Assembly: GCA_022579005.1 (NCBI GenBank)
Contig: MU401458.1
Span: 310,001-374,000, forward strand
DNA from: Poronia punctata
Taxonomy: Eukaryota > Ascomycota > Sordariomycetes > Xylariales > Xylariaceae
DNA: 64,000 nucleotides
Reading direction: 5' to 3'
Shown one piece after another: positions 11,954 through 24,804 of this stretch. Position 1 is the stretch's first letter. Every line of letters starts with the position of its first letter. A program made the translations under genes and the position numbers. The notes beneath the pieces are model-generated. The model saw only the letters and a list, made by a program, of their open reading frames with translations. It made no database searches and was not told where the DNA came from.

Positions 11954-13320
11954 GGGAATCATCGCTCTGTGATCGATATCTCTGCCAGTATATTATCCAT
12001 CATATACTGCTAGCGAAGACTTAACCTCGACATGATTGATGTAGATATGCAATCAGTGGGGGCCTAATCGCGACATTCGACTTCCTCTCAGCAGTTCCGG
12101 CATATTGGTCTTAAACTAGAAGACGCTCACGTCTCCGTACATACAAATCACGGGTCAAAACAAGGAAGAACCGTGGCTTCCTATAAATATTTCACGCAAT
12201 AACATGTAAAACTACACATCATATATCCTATCTACGATCGTCTACCTCTTAAGAATTCCAAGCCTAACATATACCCATTAAACAAACTTGGGGTTTCCAA
12301 CATTTGATCAACGACAAAATGAACCACTTTTTCCAACATAGGACATGAGAACTTTGGAGCATGTTAAAGTTTATCATAATTTGTAGCAACAATATTTCAG
12401 TCTTTAGACTACAGACAGTGGATAGTGGGGCATCTCCAGAGCAGAATGGGGAAAGCTAGGCTTTTACTCGTATGTCCTATCTCTCATGTCCGACACAACT
12501 TTAGATAGGCTTTGCTTTCAACCTTACATAAGGTATTAACCTGATTCACACATGTACAGTCTACGAGTAGACCACCTAGGCAAACGTTACACATGATCCG
12601 TTCCATACCAAGCACGTTGCTCACAAGGTATGCAGTAGTCGCCGGGGATTGGTTGCTACACCACAGATTCCCCGCTCACACATTTCGCTAGCCAGCTCTA
12701 CACGCTAAGCCCTGGCGGGACAGGCTCGTATATCCAACGCCTTTCCAAAGCACAAGTAAAAACGCAAGGCCCTCGAAACTGCTTCAAACATACCTAACTC
12801 GTACAAGTACCGTTTTTGCTACCGCGAAGGGTTGGTGTGTGTGTGGCTTGTCGCACTTTCCCAAGAAGGGGGACTTCCCTGTTTTGTACACGATTCATGT
12901 CCTACAGCCAATCAGAGTCGACGTATGACGCCACTCTGTGACGTAACGCCACACACCTAGTCTTATTCATTCAAAGATACTATTACTCCCCCCATGAAAA
13001 CACGCAGAGTTGGGAGGGGGAGAGAAAAACGGGAGAGAAATGATTGATGCCTGTTCAGATGAGATCATCGATGCCGTAATTCTTGTGATACATTAGTAAG
13101 TAACGGACGGATAGTATTTAAAATAAATAAGAGAGAAAGGATAGATATATATTCTAATTACCATCTATCTATCTATGTATACTGTCTATATCTTCCAACC
13201 ATCAAATCCCAAGCTCAAACTCAAAACCAATCAATCAACAAACCAGAAGATATAATATCCCATTCTACATTCCCGTATATATATAAATCCCCCAACTCCC
13301 CAATTGTTCAACAATCCATC
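11954..13320. other. intergenic, promoter side of small gene at 13.3 kb
   Basis: No coding sequence is visible. The stretch includes AT microsatellite-like DNA (13130-13190, ATCT-type repeats) and a cluster of promoter-like motifs near 12905-12950. Confidence 0.5.
12908..12946 (+). promoter_or_regulatory. CCAAT box and CRE-like TGACGTAA
   Basis: CCAAT at 12908-12912 is followed by TGACGTAA at 12939-12946, about 375-410 bp upstream of the ATG at 13321. CCAAT is the site of the HAP/CBC complex and TGACGTAA fits a bZIP (ATF/CREB) site. Together they suggest stress-responsive control of the small gene downstream. This is inferred from motif matches only. Confidence 0.35.
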
Positions 13321-13956
13321 ATGTCCGCCAAGCAGCAAGAAAGCACCCCCCATCGCTCTCCCTCTCCCTCCCCCAAGCAAACCAGAGAAGAGAGGGAAGA
13401 AGCGGAGAAACAATCAACGATGGAATGGGCAAAAGAGACCCTAAACGAACAATACGAGACCTGGATGCCCTGGGTAGAAGATATTTTTCTAAAATATTTC
13501 ACAAAGGATAATAAAGCTTCTTACGTCGCTCGTGGTATGCCTGTCCTCCCCTTCTCTCTTCCCTTCCCTTCCCTTCCCTTTTTCCTTTTTGCTCTCCTTT
13601 TTTCTTTTCTCCCCCTCCACTTGCCTACTTGCTTCCCTAAGAAATAAAACAACACAAAAATACTAACGGAGACCAAAAAAAAAAAAGACCAACTCAACCA
13701 AACAAAAGTAACAGGCATCAAACAAGTCGACCAAGTCCAAGACGGCGTCAACAATGTCGCGGCCGATCAATTAGGTCAAGGGGGTATGCTTGAAGGTGTG
13801 GGCGATTTCGTTTCAAAAGAAGGCGTCGAGAGGGCTGATGGGAGGAGAAAGGAGAATAGGGATGATGATAATAATAATAAGGGAAATGAAGAGAAGAATA
13901 CGGGCATCGGCGCCGGGCTTGTTGAGAATGTCCCTGTTGTTTCGGGGTTGTTGTAG
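13321..13956 (+). CDS. small conserved fungal protein of unknown function
   Basis: The two exons (13321-13534 and 13715-13956) give 151 residues. The N-terminal third is charged and Ser/Pro-rich. The core is EWAKETLNEQYETWMPWVED, FTKDNKASYVARG, then GIKQVDQVQDGVNNVAADQL and a Gly-rich GQGGMLEGVGDFVSKEGVER. The WMPW and FTKDNKASY blocks look conserved in an uncharacterised family of small filamentous-fungal proteins (recalled, not checked). No signal peptide or membrane span is seen. The 180-nt intron carries four CCCTT repeats (13561-13580) and an A-rich tract. The penultimate segment (ADGRRKENRDDDNNNKGNEE) is low complexity. The upstream CCAAT and TGACGTAA motifs hint at stress regulation. 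Function unknown. Confidence 0.75.
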
Positions 13957-14663
13957 TTCTTTCCTCCTTTTCTTTTGTGCAGGAGGGAGGGGGAAGGATG
14001 GGTTTGGGATTGAGGAAAAGGAGTAGGTTTAGGATCATGGGGTTTTTTTTCTTTTTTGGGAGGGCGTTATATATCAACCATGATTCAAGGAAATGGATGG
14101 GTGTTGGATTAAAGTGATCGGTAATAAATATGAGGAACAAATATACTGTTTTATCAGAGAAATCTATTTTACTTATTTTTACGTGGTGTTCAATGTCCAA
14201 CTCCAAGGAATGAATAGTTTTTACTTTCCCGTATATGTCCTTTATGGACCACTATGGCGGTGCTGTCTACTAGGTAAAGTATTTATAGATAAAAGGTAGT
14301 CTTTAACTTCATCTTGTCATGCAAAATACGGCAGTACTTAAGATATACAGCTATGTTGGGAAAACCCAACAAATATGAATATTTATATCTGATCATTCAT
14401 GTATTTATTCAACGCAGCTATCAAAAGCGCAAAACTATGCAAAAGACTACCTACTGAAAGCACACAACACCACCACACACGACTCCGACAACGCAGCAAA
14501 CCTCTTTTCAATCATGGAAAATAGGAACTCGCAAAGGAAAAGGCCAAAACATGACTTGACGAGACATGATATCTAGAATGTAAGACTCTGATGATAATAG
14601 CTATATAGATCTCTAAATTGAAAATGCTCGAGATTGCAAATGTTGTATGGGCAGGTTAGAAGT
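13957..14663. other. convergent 3' intergenic region
   Basis: This is the space between the small gene (plus) and the transhydrogenase (minus), which converge. It is AT-rich and should hold both 3' UTRs. No gene is seen. Confidence 0.5.
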
Positions 14664-17600
14664 CTATGATGCACGAGACTCGACGGCAGATTTGATAGCT
14701 ATGTAAAGATACCTAGTTAATGACAGTCACTGAAAATTCACCGGGTGGGGGATTACTCACCATCACATGTGACCTTGGCGTCGCCGAAAAGCATCTTGGT
14801 TCCGGGCATGTAGAACATGGGATTCGGAACATCGGCTATAACCAGTCGAGTCAGTACGTTGATTGATTGATGATAAGGGGGGACAAGGAAAAAGAGTATA
14901 TATATATCTCACCATATCCGGATGACATTCCTCTCTTCATAACTATCACTTGCTTGCTCTTCCATGCATGGAGCACAGGCATGCCAGCGATGGGACTGCC
15001 GGGCTCTAGGGCGATAGGGTTCACCGTGTCATTAGCACCGATAACGAGCGTTAGATCCGTTTCGCCAAAGTCGTCGTTGATTTCGTCCATTTCCAGCACG
15101 ATATCGTAAGGCACACTTGCTTCGGCTAGAAGGACGTTGCACTGGCCGGGCATACGACCAGCCACCGGGTGGATGGCGAACCGAACGTTGATCCCCTTGG
15201 ACCGCAACATCTGGGTAATTTCGCTTATGGCATATTGCGCTTTAGCCACAGCCATGCCATAGCCCACGACTATGATGACGCTCTCGGCATTAACAAGCGC
15301 TTCCGCTGTTTCGTCCACGTTGGTTTGCACTACGGTGCCTTCAACCTTGTAGTCGGATGTTGCAGGCCCCGATATGCCACCAAATAGCACGTTCGTTAGT
15401 GACCGGTTCATGGCCACACACATAATGTATGAAAGAATCGATCCTGAAACGCCTATGAGAGCACCGACCGACGTCAGTAAGGGGTTATCCAACATTAACC
15501 CTTCAGCCACCAGGGCAAATCCACTGTATGCGTTGAGGACCGTGATAACGACGGGCATGTCGGCTCCGCCTATGGCAGCCGTAGTAGTATATCCTTTAGC
15601 AAAAGAGAGGATCGTGTTTGCGCCTAGAGCACAGGCAGCAATCATGGGCGACCCCGGAGCCATTGTGACGAAGGCGCCCATGGTGGCAATGTTGGTGGCT
15701 AGCATTCCCGAGTTGACCGCATGCCGACCCCGGAACACAAGCGGCTTGGATGACATCTTCCCGGCTAACTTCAAGAAAGCCACGATAGACCCGGTGAAAG
15801 TGATGCCGCCTATCAGAACACCCATGTAGGCCGTCACGAGGTGGAGCGTGGTTATATGGTCGAGGCTACCCATCACACTGCCGATACTCGTTAATACTGC
15901 AGCCAGACCGACGACAGAGTGAAGTGCGGCGACTGTTTGAGGAAGGTCCGTAGGCGTGATGCGCTTTCCGATGACGAAGCCGAGGATACTGCCAATCGTT
16001 GCGAGAGCCCCGAACTGAGTAAGGACCTCGGGGCTAAAACCAACAGCTAGCAAAGAAGCCAAAACACCCGAGCCCACGCCGAGGATACCGAGTAGATTTC
16101 CCATACGAGCTGTGGCTTGCGTAGCCAACCCAGAGAGGGAGCCGATGCATAGGACTGAGCTGACAAGATAACCGGCCTGTACGAGCCCGGCAGCGCCTGT
16201 GGAAGCGGCAGCTAGGAACCCACCGCCAAATAGGACACCGGGTACAGCCCATAGCCACTACAACACCCGCGCCGGATCAGCCATTTCCGTAATACATGTT
16301 GTCAAGAGTGCATAGAGTGGGACTTACCGGATACTCGGGGGGATCAGTCGCTCCTGTCTAAAATTAGCCCAGGAAACCTACACCATGAAAGTCGCTTGTC
16401 TCCAGGATAAACGTACTCTTGAACATATCCAACATTCTCTTCGTAATAACAAATCCACCAGACACGTTGACAAAGGCGAGGAGAACAGACGCGGCTCCAA
16501 GTGCTTGAGGGATGGATCCTGGCAGGTAGCCACCGCCCATTACAAAGAAGCCACCAATGCCCACCATGCCTACACGCGCATCATGTTAGTCTCTTGCGGT
16601 CTTTATACAGGTGTGAGTGGTAGTAGTCGTTCTGACCTGATATAGCGTTGGTTACGCTCATTAACGGAGAGTGTAAAGCGGGAGCGACTCCCCACACAAC
16701 GCGATATCCGATGAGGGAGGCGAGAGCGAAAGTGAAGGCATTGCCCATGAAGAGTGGTCCTGTCATTTTACCCAGCGCTAGAGCAGTGCCCATACCAGCA
16801 GTCACAAGAGAAACTTCACGTGTGGTCTTCTGGAACGGCGTCAGCGCAACTGCTGCTTCCTCCGCTTTGGGCGCAGCCTTGGGTGCGGGAGCCGGAGGTG
16901 GGGCTGGGCGGGGTGCCGGAGGTAGGATATCGCCCTTGAGAGTTACGATGGCGCCACGAACAACCTCGTCGCCCAAGTCGATGCCAAAGGATTTGTCTTG
17001 TGGTGCCATGGACAGCAAGAACTTTACGATATTGTTCGAATACAGCGTCGAGGACTGGGTGGGAAGTCTCGACGGCAGATCGGTATATCCTGAAGACAAT
17101 TAATTAGTATTTGATTAGGTAGGCGAGTATTGCTAGAAGGACCCTTTACCGATGATTTTCACGTCGTTATAGGTAACCAATTTGCCAGCCTGTGTCTTTT
17201 CACAATTACCACCAGCCTCTGCGGCCAAGTCCACGATGACAGAACCGGGTTTCATGACATCTAGCATGTCCTTGGTTATCAGTTTGGGCGCAGGTCGACC
17301 GGGGATCAAAGCAGTTGTTATGATGATATCGACGTCTTGGGCTTGCTCCTTGAAGAGCTTCATCTCTGCCGCGATAAATTCAGGGGACATTTCCTTGGCA
17401 TAGCCGCCGGCACCAGAGCCATCCTCCTCCATCTCAACCTCGATGAACTCGGCTCCCAGGGATTGGACTTGTTCACGAGCAGCCGGGCGGGTATCGAAGC
17501 CCCGAACGATCGCGCCCATGCGCCGTGCTGTCGCAATGGCACTCAAGCCAGCAACACCGGCACCGATGACCAAAACCTTGCATGGTGGAATCTTGCCTGC

Positions 17601-18483
17601 CGCAGTAACTTGGCCCGTCAAGAAACGACCAAAGTTGTTTGATGCTTCTAGCACGGCTTTATAACCTGCAATGTTGGCCATGGAGCTAAGAGCGTCGAAT
17701 ACCTGGGCGCGAGAGATACGGGGAACCATGTCCATGGCAAATGAGGTCACCTTGCGTGCGGCTAGGCGTTCGACAAGATCCTTGTTCTGTGCAGGCTGCA
17801 GGAACGAGATTACCGTTGCACCCTCCTTCAGGCGGTCAATCTCCGTTACATTTGGACCGCGGACTTTCAGGACAATGTCAGCTTGACCCCAGACTGCGCC
17901 CGGCTCAACCAGAGTGGCCCCGGCCTTTACGTAAGCCTCATCGTGGAAATCTGCTTCCACGCCAGCGCCGCGCTCGATGATTACTTTGCCGAAGCCCTTC
18001 TTCTTCAGAAGGGCCACGTTCTGAGGTGAGATGGCCACGCGGCGTTCATTAGCATACGTTTCACGAGGGACGCCGACTGTGAGATTCGAATAGGGTGTCG
18101 AAGGAGTTTCAACGACTGTCGAGTAAGACGTAATCGAAATGGCCTGCGTTACAGGAGTTGAATTGCCCGCAAAGCGCTCTTTGGCAACGGCGGGCAACAC
18201 TGCACTTGGCTGCGTCGCATACGTCTTTTTCCATTGGCAGCGAGTTCCGAGAGCAGTGGCCGGAGCGGCACGGGGCTTGAGATCTACGCAGTGCGGCGTT
18301 GTCTTAGCACCAATCACGGTAATGGTGGTATAATATAGGATATGTGGTCAAGGAGTTACGCATGGACGCGCGTATCGACGAACCTTGGAGGCGCGATACA
18401 GCTCTGCGTGTCAGATGCTGCGTCGCACGAGGAGAGGCATGATTAGCGACCAGCGCCGGGCGGGCAAAGGCAACGGGAATCAT
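14664..18483 (-). CDS. mitochondrial NAD(P) transhydrogenase
   Basis: The eight exons (minus strand) are 18483-18384, 18283-17150, 17089-16637, 16569-16417, 16353-16328, 16257-14913, 14835-14761 and 14698-14664. They join to 1106 residues, the usual fungal length. The enzyme sits in the inner mitochondrial membrane and couples proton flow to hydride transfer from NADH to NADP+. Seen in order: an Arg-rich, acid-poor transit peptide; the NAD-binding domain ([18 protein letters not shown] at about 103, [20 protein letters not shown] at about 270); a Pro/Ala linker; a multi-span membrane domain; and the NADP-binding domain ([16 protein letters not shown] at about 950, [18 protein letters not shown]). 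The alpha and beta parts are fused. Exon 5 is only 26 nt. The first exon rests on the ATG at 18483, the transit-like sequence and a phase-matched intron; its donor could also lie at 18359. The rest is secure. Confidence 0.92.
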
Positions 18484-21400
18484 GTTGGCGTTAACAAGGG
18501 TCAGGTCGGAGCGCCATGCAGTCAGCAGCAGCAGATTTTTAGGAGTCTACAGTCTCCTAACCCTCACCGTCTCGATGCTAGTAGTCGCATTCCAATCCAA
18601 AAAGAATCCCCAAAAATAAGGGCGAACAGCAAGGGAAGACGAAGGTGAATCTGTGTAATTCAATGCTAATTAGGACCCCAAGAAGAGTAGAACGAATTCA
18701 AGACGGCAAGTTCTAGGTTTCGGGCCACAGAAGTGGAATTGCCCAAGCTTAAAGGGTGGGAGAAACGCGGTAAAAGGATACCTCTCCCGAGTCCCAGCCC
18801 GCCCACAAACACATATGGACTAGTCTACCATGATACGTATATGATTTAGCTCTGATCAACACGTACCCCCATCTTTCCCTTATCCATACTTGGGCAGTAG
18901 AGCCGGTACAGTGCTTATCATGTACCTACAATTACAATTCTACGTGCTTGTAATGCCATGAGCACGGCAATAGGTAGGTGCAGAGCCCACGTCGTCTACT
19001 CGTGCTTTCCGACAGTGACAACTTGCAACCGATAGTTTTGCTTACTGCGCGTACAACCCCAAAACTGGGGTAGGAGCTGCTGGGATGTATGCTAGGGCAT
19101 TGGGGTATTTACACGTTTACTGGATCACCCCGCTTTCCTAGATCAGCCGGCTGCTGGCATTGCGGATAGGATTGCGGAGCTGTGGATTTGGCAGGCCCCA
19201 TACAACCCCAGCCGTTCGCTTGGAGTGGATTAGATTGGAAATCGGGGAGTTGATGAGATAGAGTTGGAAGATTTCATTTCATCTTTAAGCCGTGATATTG
19301 TGCACAACGGCTGTATTATTAAGTATGTTTAGGCAGGCCACAGAGTCTACTACCAGCCTTCTGTACGGTAATGCTATGGACGTATGTTCAAGTTTCAAAT
19401 TGCTTGCCGTTGGGAGGTGGTTCTGGGGTCTGGCCACCTGAATAAACACGCTACTGAACGGTGTGCATTCTAGTAGACGCTAAATCACCGCCCCGCGACC
19501 CCGGGAATGCGGGGGAAGTGGATACTTTCAGGTTGGTTGGGCACTTGGAAGTTGTCTCACTCCAACTGATGTGCATGGGCATCTTCTCTCATCGCGATCA
19601 GGCGATCGCCGTCGGGGCGAATGTTCGGACGACTTGGAGGAGCTACTTCGGTCTATCAAACGTAGAAGTTCGACATCTACTCACGTTGCGATAGACATCA
19701 ACTGTAAAGACCCTGGCACGCCTGGAAGTCAGGACTCCTAGATAGTGGTAGCAAATCACTCATCATATATACAACATAGCGATGAGTTTATTCGAGGGTG
19801 TAGAAGTTCTGCATCTCGATGTCGAACCAGGTATGGCCATATAAGTACGTGGATGGAATATCTAAGGACGGCACGGATCAAGGCATCTACGGTGAGAAGA
19901 GTGTTACATGTTCTAATCTCGTTCTGTAAACCCCTCCTTCTATGTCACTCGGTCTGTACCACACAACTTGCTTTTAGAAGGAATCACCTGTACAATGCCG
20001 TATAGGGGTTTATAACATTACATTTGGCATACTAGGTCCTCCGTACCCCTGCCAACCACGACGGAACATGTAATACCGTAGAATTTGCAATTGTATCGAA
20101 CAGGGGTCGGCTGTAACTAACTCCAAACCCATAGAAATTCATATATGAATAGGAATTCGCCATCAAACCCAACGTTACCGGGCAGCCTCTTTGAATAATA
20201 ATAGTCGTGCGATGAACATACTTGCTTTACGAAAACGATCTGGACAGAGTATCCTGAAACTTCAGTCAACTTATTTATAGGTCGTTGCATGTTCTGCAAA
20301 TAAGACCCCACCCCAAGTCGTTATCTTACACTGACCGTAGTACCACACCGATCCGTTTTTACCGGCTTCTGAACCGGCTGCATCTCCATTCGATGACAAG
20401 CTTTTAAGGACTGGGGTTGTGTTGCTGAAAGTATTCTTTATAAACAACTATAAGCATCAAACCGGGCGGAGGTGAAGCTCGTACGCGGTAGGCAACCCCA
20501 CGTTTCTCGGGCAACTGTCTGGGCGAGGAAAACGGGTAACCTAGCTATATCATATCTCCCCGACGAGTACATATAGGTACCTTATTGCGAGAAAGAATGA
20601 TATGGTTTCTGCTTGAAGTCATTTGAAATCGGGATAGCAAACATTTTACGGCAAATGTGACGAAACATAAAAATCACATCTTGTTTAGCGTACTTTCAAC
20701 AACGCGCTGGTGCCTCCTCAACCGTTAGCAGCCTTCAACGAGAGCACAGTAACATCCCCTAGCAGTGCGACCACCTACCTACTCCTACATTATCTAGGTG
20801 TATCATAAAGCTCCATCATGAAGGCCTGTTCAGGCGCAAGCATGTTCAAATGCTGGTAGCCCGCGCTCTAAGGCCTGAGATTGTATTTTATACCTTGCTG
20901 TATAGCGTCTGTGAGGTTGAATCGATCCGGTTAATACGTTACGGGATGGGATTCCGCTAAATGTCCGGTGGCTTAACAAACACCGAGGTTACATTTACGT
21001 AGGTATCTACATTACCTACGCCTCAAGAAATCATATGAGAAACTATGTGCACAGGAGAAATGGCCGATAGCGAATCAAGAATAACATACTGGTAAGCCAT
21101 CCATATCCGATAAGCACATGCATGGATATTAACGGCGTGCCTGGTAAGTATAAAATCTTACGCAGATCCAATTGTTAACACCTAGATAACAGGCGCGCCA
21201 TCTTCTCGTCTTCGTGCACGCGTTGTATTCCTTTGCTCGTAGGGCCTCAAGGTTCCGATGATGCAATATTCGTATCATACCGCAGTTAAACTACTGCCTA
21301 CTGGGACTTGGTATTAGGTATTCCCTAGTAAAAACGGACCTGAATTCCTTTCCGCACTGAAGCTTGGACGATTGAAGGCGGCCCACTTGATAAAACCGTA

Positions 21401-21822
21401 CCTAGATGATGACGTCGTAGGACGAACTCGAGACCCACTACAGCTCTGCCCTGGTAAATTGGAGCTCTTTCTCCGGCCATCTTGTTTCTACTGTGAATTT
21501 TATTGTCTCACACACTCACTTTTACCTCAAACCGGCCACAAAATCGTGATAGACAACTCAATTGCATATATTTCATTTCAAGCGTCAAAGCCAGCCTTCC
21601 ATCATCTATATCGTCGCATCGCTTAATTGACCCCATTGGTAAGCGACCCTGTTGGCGAGAGAGGAGGCGTTAATACGAGACGAGACGGAACGGACATGTT
21701 TCATGAGCCAGGAAGGACAGAATCTCCAGCTAACCAGGTAGACTGCTCAGAAGCCATCAGCTTCTTTCCCTGAACTACACCCTATCAGATTCTCACAGTC
21801 AACGAAAAACTCGTACCCCATC
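18484..21822. other. 3.3 kb gene-free region
   Basis: I see no gene in this divergent intergenic region. All frames are short and without family resemblance. It contains many TACCTA/TAGGTA words and an inverted repeat at about 20999-21021 (arms CGTAGGTA and TACCTACG). Promoters of the transhydrogenase and of the 21.8-kb gene must lie at its two ends. Confidence 0.5.
20999..21021. repeat. short inverted repeat
   Basis: The arms CGTAGGTA and TACCTACG flank a 7-nt spacer. It is built from the TAGGTA/TACCTA word that recurs in intergenic DNA here and could fold as a hairpin. No function is assignable. Confidence 0.5.
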
Positions 21823-22758
21823 ATGTCTGTCAGCCGAGCTTTCACGCAGCGGTCTTCTGCTCTCAGGACGTTAGCCAGACAAGTTGCCCCTACGCGCACA
21901 CATGCATCGCCAGTAGGCCGGAGGGGTTATTCCAGCGCGCAAGGTGCCGCGGCCAAGTCTAGCGATATGCCTTGGTAAGTGCGGCGGCTTCTTATATACA
22001 ATCGCTCGTTCCCCAGGGGCTCTCTATTTCCCAGGATTTTTCTCATTTGGGCTTCGGGATGGCCGGTCTTCATCTGTATTGATCTTCAGAAACAACAAAA
22101 TTCAGAGGTGCAACCTACGTGTTGAAATGGGAAGAATGGCGGGTAGGAGAGAACCGATAAAAGAGAGAAGCGACCGAAAGCAAAGGATGATATAACAACA
22201 CGCAACCACTAACATAACCCTCGTCGAATAACAGGATCATAGGTTCTGTTGCCATCACGGTGCCCACCGTCGGTTACCTGATGATGCGCGGTGGCCAAGG
22301 TTCCAGCGGCCACGACCAGAACGAGGAGAAAAAAGCGATAGAGGCCGAGCCGCAGGCTCACACAGGATCTGACGAGTCCGCGCCCCCGGGCGAAGGCAAG
22401 TCAGAGAACAAGACTGGGCCCAAGGGAGGATCAGACCCGAATTCGCCCGCCAAACGCTCCATGACCGGCCAGAACGTGCCTCCGCCACCAGGTGACAATG
22501 CCGACCTAGCGGAGAACTGGGATGAGAAGAAGGAGAAAAAGCAGGAATTTGATGAATTGGTATTTACCACCACGGGCCCCGGTCCTAAGTTCCGGATAGA
22601 ATACTAATCTCTTCGTTTAGGTCAAGAAGGGTGAAACCAGAGTAGCGACATCCTCATCTACTGCGCCAAGCAAGCGGACTTCTGGCGAGCATCCTCGGGA
22701 GGACCCACAAAAGGGCGAGGGCGAAGCCGTCCAAAAGGGCGACTCGAAGAACGAGTAA
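21823..22758 (+). CDS. mitochondrial single-span membrane protein, conserved fungal
   Basis: The three exons (21823-21974, 22235-22559, 22621-22758) give 204 residues. The N-terminus has many Arg and Ser and no acids for the first 40 residues (MSVSRAFTQRSSALRTLARQ, then RRGYSSA), which is a classic matrix-targeting presequence with a likely cleavage site near GYSS. One membrane span follows (IIGSVAITVPTVGYLMM, about 52-68). The remainder is hydrophilic, rich in Glu, Lys, Gly and Pro, and probably disordered. Intron 2 has a perfect TACTAAT branch site. I recognise no enzymatic domain. The layout suggests an inner-membrane protein with its tail in the intermembrane space or matrix. Confidence 0.8.
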
Positions 22759-23771
22759 CCCCGTTTGATAACTTTACACGCCACAAAGAGTCTCTCACCC
22801 TGGGGGAATCCAGCAGAGATAATCCGGCTATGAAAGAAGCAGGCATAGCCCGCCATGTTGATATTAAATGTGATTGTTGCGACATCGGAACCTCCGTTAA
22901 GTTAGATTGCTGTATAGTAGTTCGCCCTAGCCGTGAAGTTGGTGTCGGTGGGGTGGCGGATATAGTTCGAGATGGCGATCAGAAAGCACCAACGACATAA
23001 TTTTTAAAGCCATTACATTCCATTCGTACCAACGCCAGCCTCAAGCAATGTCTTGATTTCTCAGTTAACTACATTTTTCGCAGCTTGTTTAACGCTTCGA
23101 CGCCTATACCCATCGCCGCTTTTCTATAGACGTCCTACAGAAGAGGGTGTCTTGATCAACGGAACAGTTAGTTTATCACAATAGGATCTTGTTAGGACTT
23201 GAGATCTTCGAGATGTTCCAAAGGTCCTATCCTAGGAACCGTCCAAGAAGTCCAGACTAAACAAAAGATGGCAGTTGCATAGGTAGAGGCAACAGCTACA
23301 AGTGTCATACATATTTTATTTTGTCTTGCCTCTATCGACTCCGAAACGTCTGTTTACCACCCCTTACTATGCAGATAAAGCAAGAACATACAGATTTCCG
23401 TCACTACTTAAATAGGAGAAGCCTGTATACGTCTTACGTATCAAGCAGTCGAACTGCCGTGGCGCCCATCATAACAACGACAATAAAGGAGTATATCTAG
23501 CATTCAAAGATTGCTAGGGAAAACGGCATCTAGCCGATATGCCGGGGCTCTCAACATCTTGACATTAGAAGTATCAATCGGGCAGTCTCAGATGTGTCAA
23601 GAAAATGTGGCATATAATGGGAAACGGAATCATGGGCGGCCGTTCAATTCGTAAACTGCGTGACGATCTAGTCATGCTTTGAGGCTGCATAGCATCCGCG
23701 GTAGGTATGCGCAGCATCGAGGAGCGGCGGGGTGTCATCACAGACTCGAGGTCGACAGTTGGCAGCCGACG
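22759..23771. other. convergent 3' intergenic region
   Basis: This 1-kb gap lies between the 3' ends of the mitochondrial protein gene and the GTPase gene. No coding sequence is seen. Confidence 0.5.
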
Positions 23772-24804
23772 CTAGCAAGATTGGTAGATGAGTAGAGGCT
23801 CGCCGACGTTCTCGATTTCGGGTATCGTGCACTTCAAATCGAAAGCCTTGGATAAAACGATTTTGAAGATCTGGAAAGGTCAGTCAGTCAGTCAAAAAAA
23901 AAAACCCCCCCACGAGCGGTATAACGCAGTCGACAATACCTTCTGGACGTTGATGCTATGGCTGGTGCTGCTGAAAATGAGCGAAGCGCGCATCGCTTTG
24001 GCGAAACGCCGGGCCTAGTGATGAGGGTCAGTAAAATAATAATGGTATTTCAGCGAGTGGTCATACTTGATTAGAGATTTCCTCTTGTTCCTCGCGGGAG
24101 AAGTTGACAAAGTGATCGTACTTGGTGCCAACCAAGACTGGAATTGCTGTCTTGTTGAAACCTCGCCCTTGGCGGTACCATTCCTTGATGCTATTAAGTG
24201 TACTCTTTCGTGTCAAGTCAAACATAAACAGAATAGCCACGGCATCGTTACAGACAAGGGGCAGCATGTTGACGAATTCCCTCTGACCTCCTAAGTCCCA
24301 TATACTGAAGGTGATTTCGGTGTTTCGAATACTGATCGTCTTCTCCATGAAATTGACACCGAGTGTCTGAATATAATCCTCATCCCAACTTCCCTCGACG
24401 TATTTCACCATCAGAGACGTCTTTCCGATTTGTGCGTCGCCTACCATGCCGACTTTGATGACAACCTGGTTACGTGCGGTGGCTTGATCGGCGCTGTTAC
24501 TGCCTCGGTCACTATACGACGTATGTCTATCACCGCCGGCGCCGGACAGGCCAGATGGGGGTCTTGATATTGATTGCGGATAAGCGGTTGACGGGGGCGT
24601 CTCGTATTGCGCGTTAGGATCCACCTCATCGGACGGTGGATGTTGCGACGAGTCCCGATCGGGGGACCGTGACTGCTGGTAGTACATCTCGTGATGGCCG
24701 TTCTGGCTGGCGCCCACGTGCTGGGGTTCTTCGACATTGACGGGGGCTTCGTCGGCATGATCGGGAGGCCCAGGGATGGGCTCTGCGTGGGGATCTTGCT
24801 CCAT
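23772..24804 (-). CDS. TEM1: Tem1/Spg1-type septation GTPase
   Basis: The exons (minus) are up to 24067, then 24014-23940 and 23870-23772. The first in-frame ATG is at 24804, giving 303 residues. This Ras-like GTPase tops the septation initiation/mitotic exit network at the spindle pole body. Seen: P-loop GDAQIGKTS (about 122-130), switch I region [14 protein letters not shown], DxGG box as WDLGGQ, the guanine-specificity motif GTKYD, and the C-terminal tail [20 protein letters not shown] typical of Tem1/Spg1. There is no prenylation box, as expected for this family. A disordered extension of about 115 residues rich in Pro, Ser and His precedes the GTPase domain. The same frame stays open upstream to a stop near 24930 without an ATG, so an upstream exon is likely; a minus-strand donor GTGAGT lies near 24917. 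Intron 2 contains a GTCA microsatellite. Confidence 0.88.
23879..23911. repeat. (GTCA)4 A11 C7 simple repeat in intron
   Basis: Four GTCA units at 23879-23894 run into 11 A and then 7 C residues. The tract lies inside the second intron of the Tem1-like gene, between the acceptor region and the donor, so it should not affect coding. Confidence 0.8.

Noticed and set aside
15374..15829. 151-codon plus-strand frame, and another at 16648-17103
   Set aside because: Both are antisense shadows of transhydrogenase exons.
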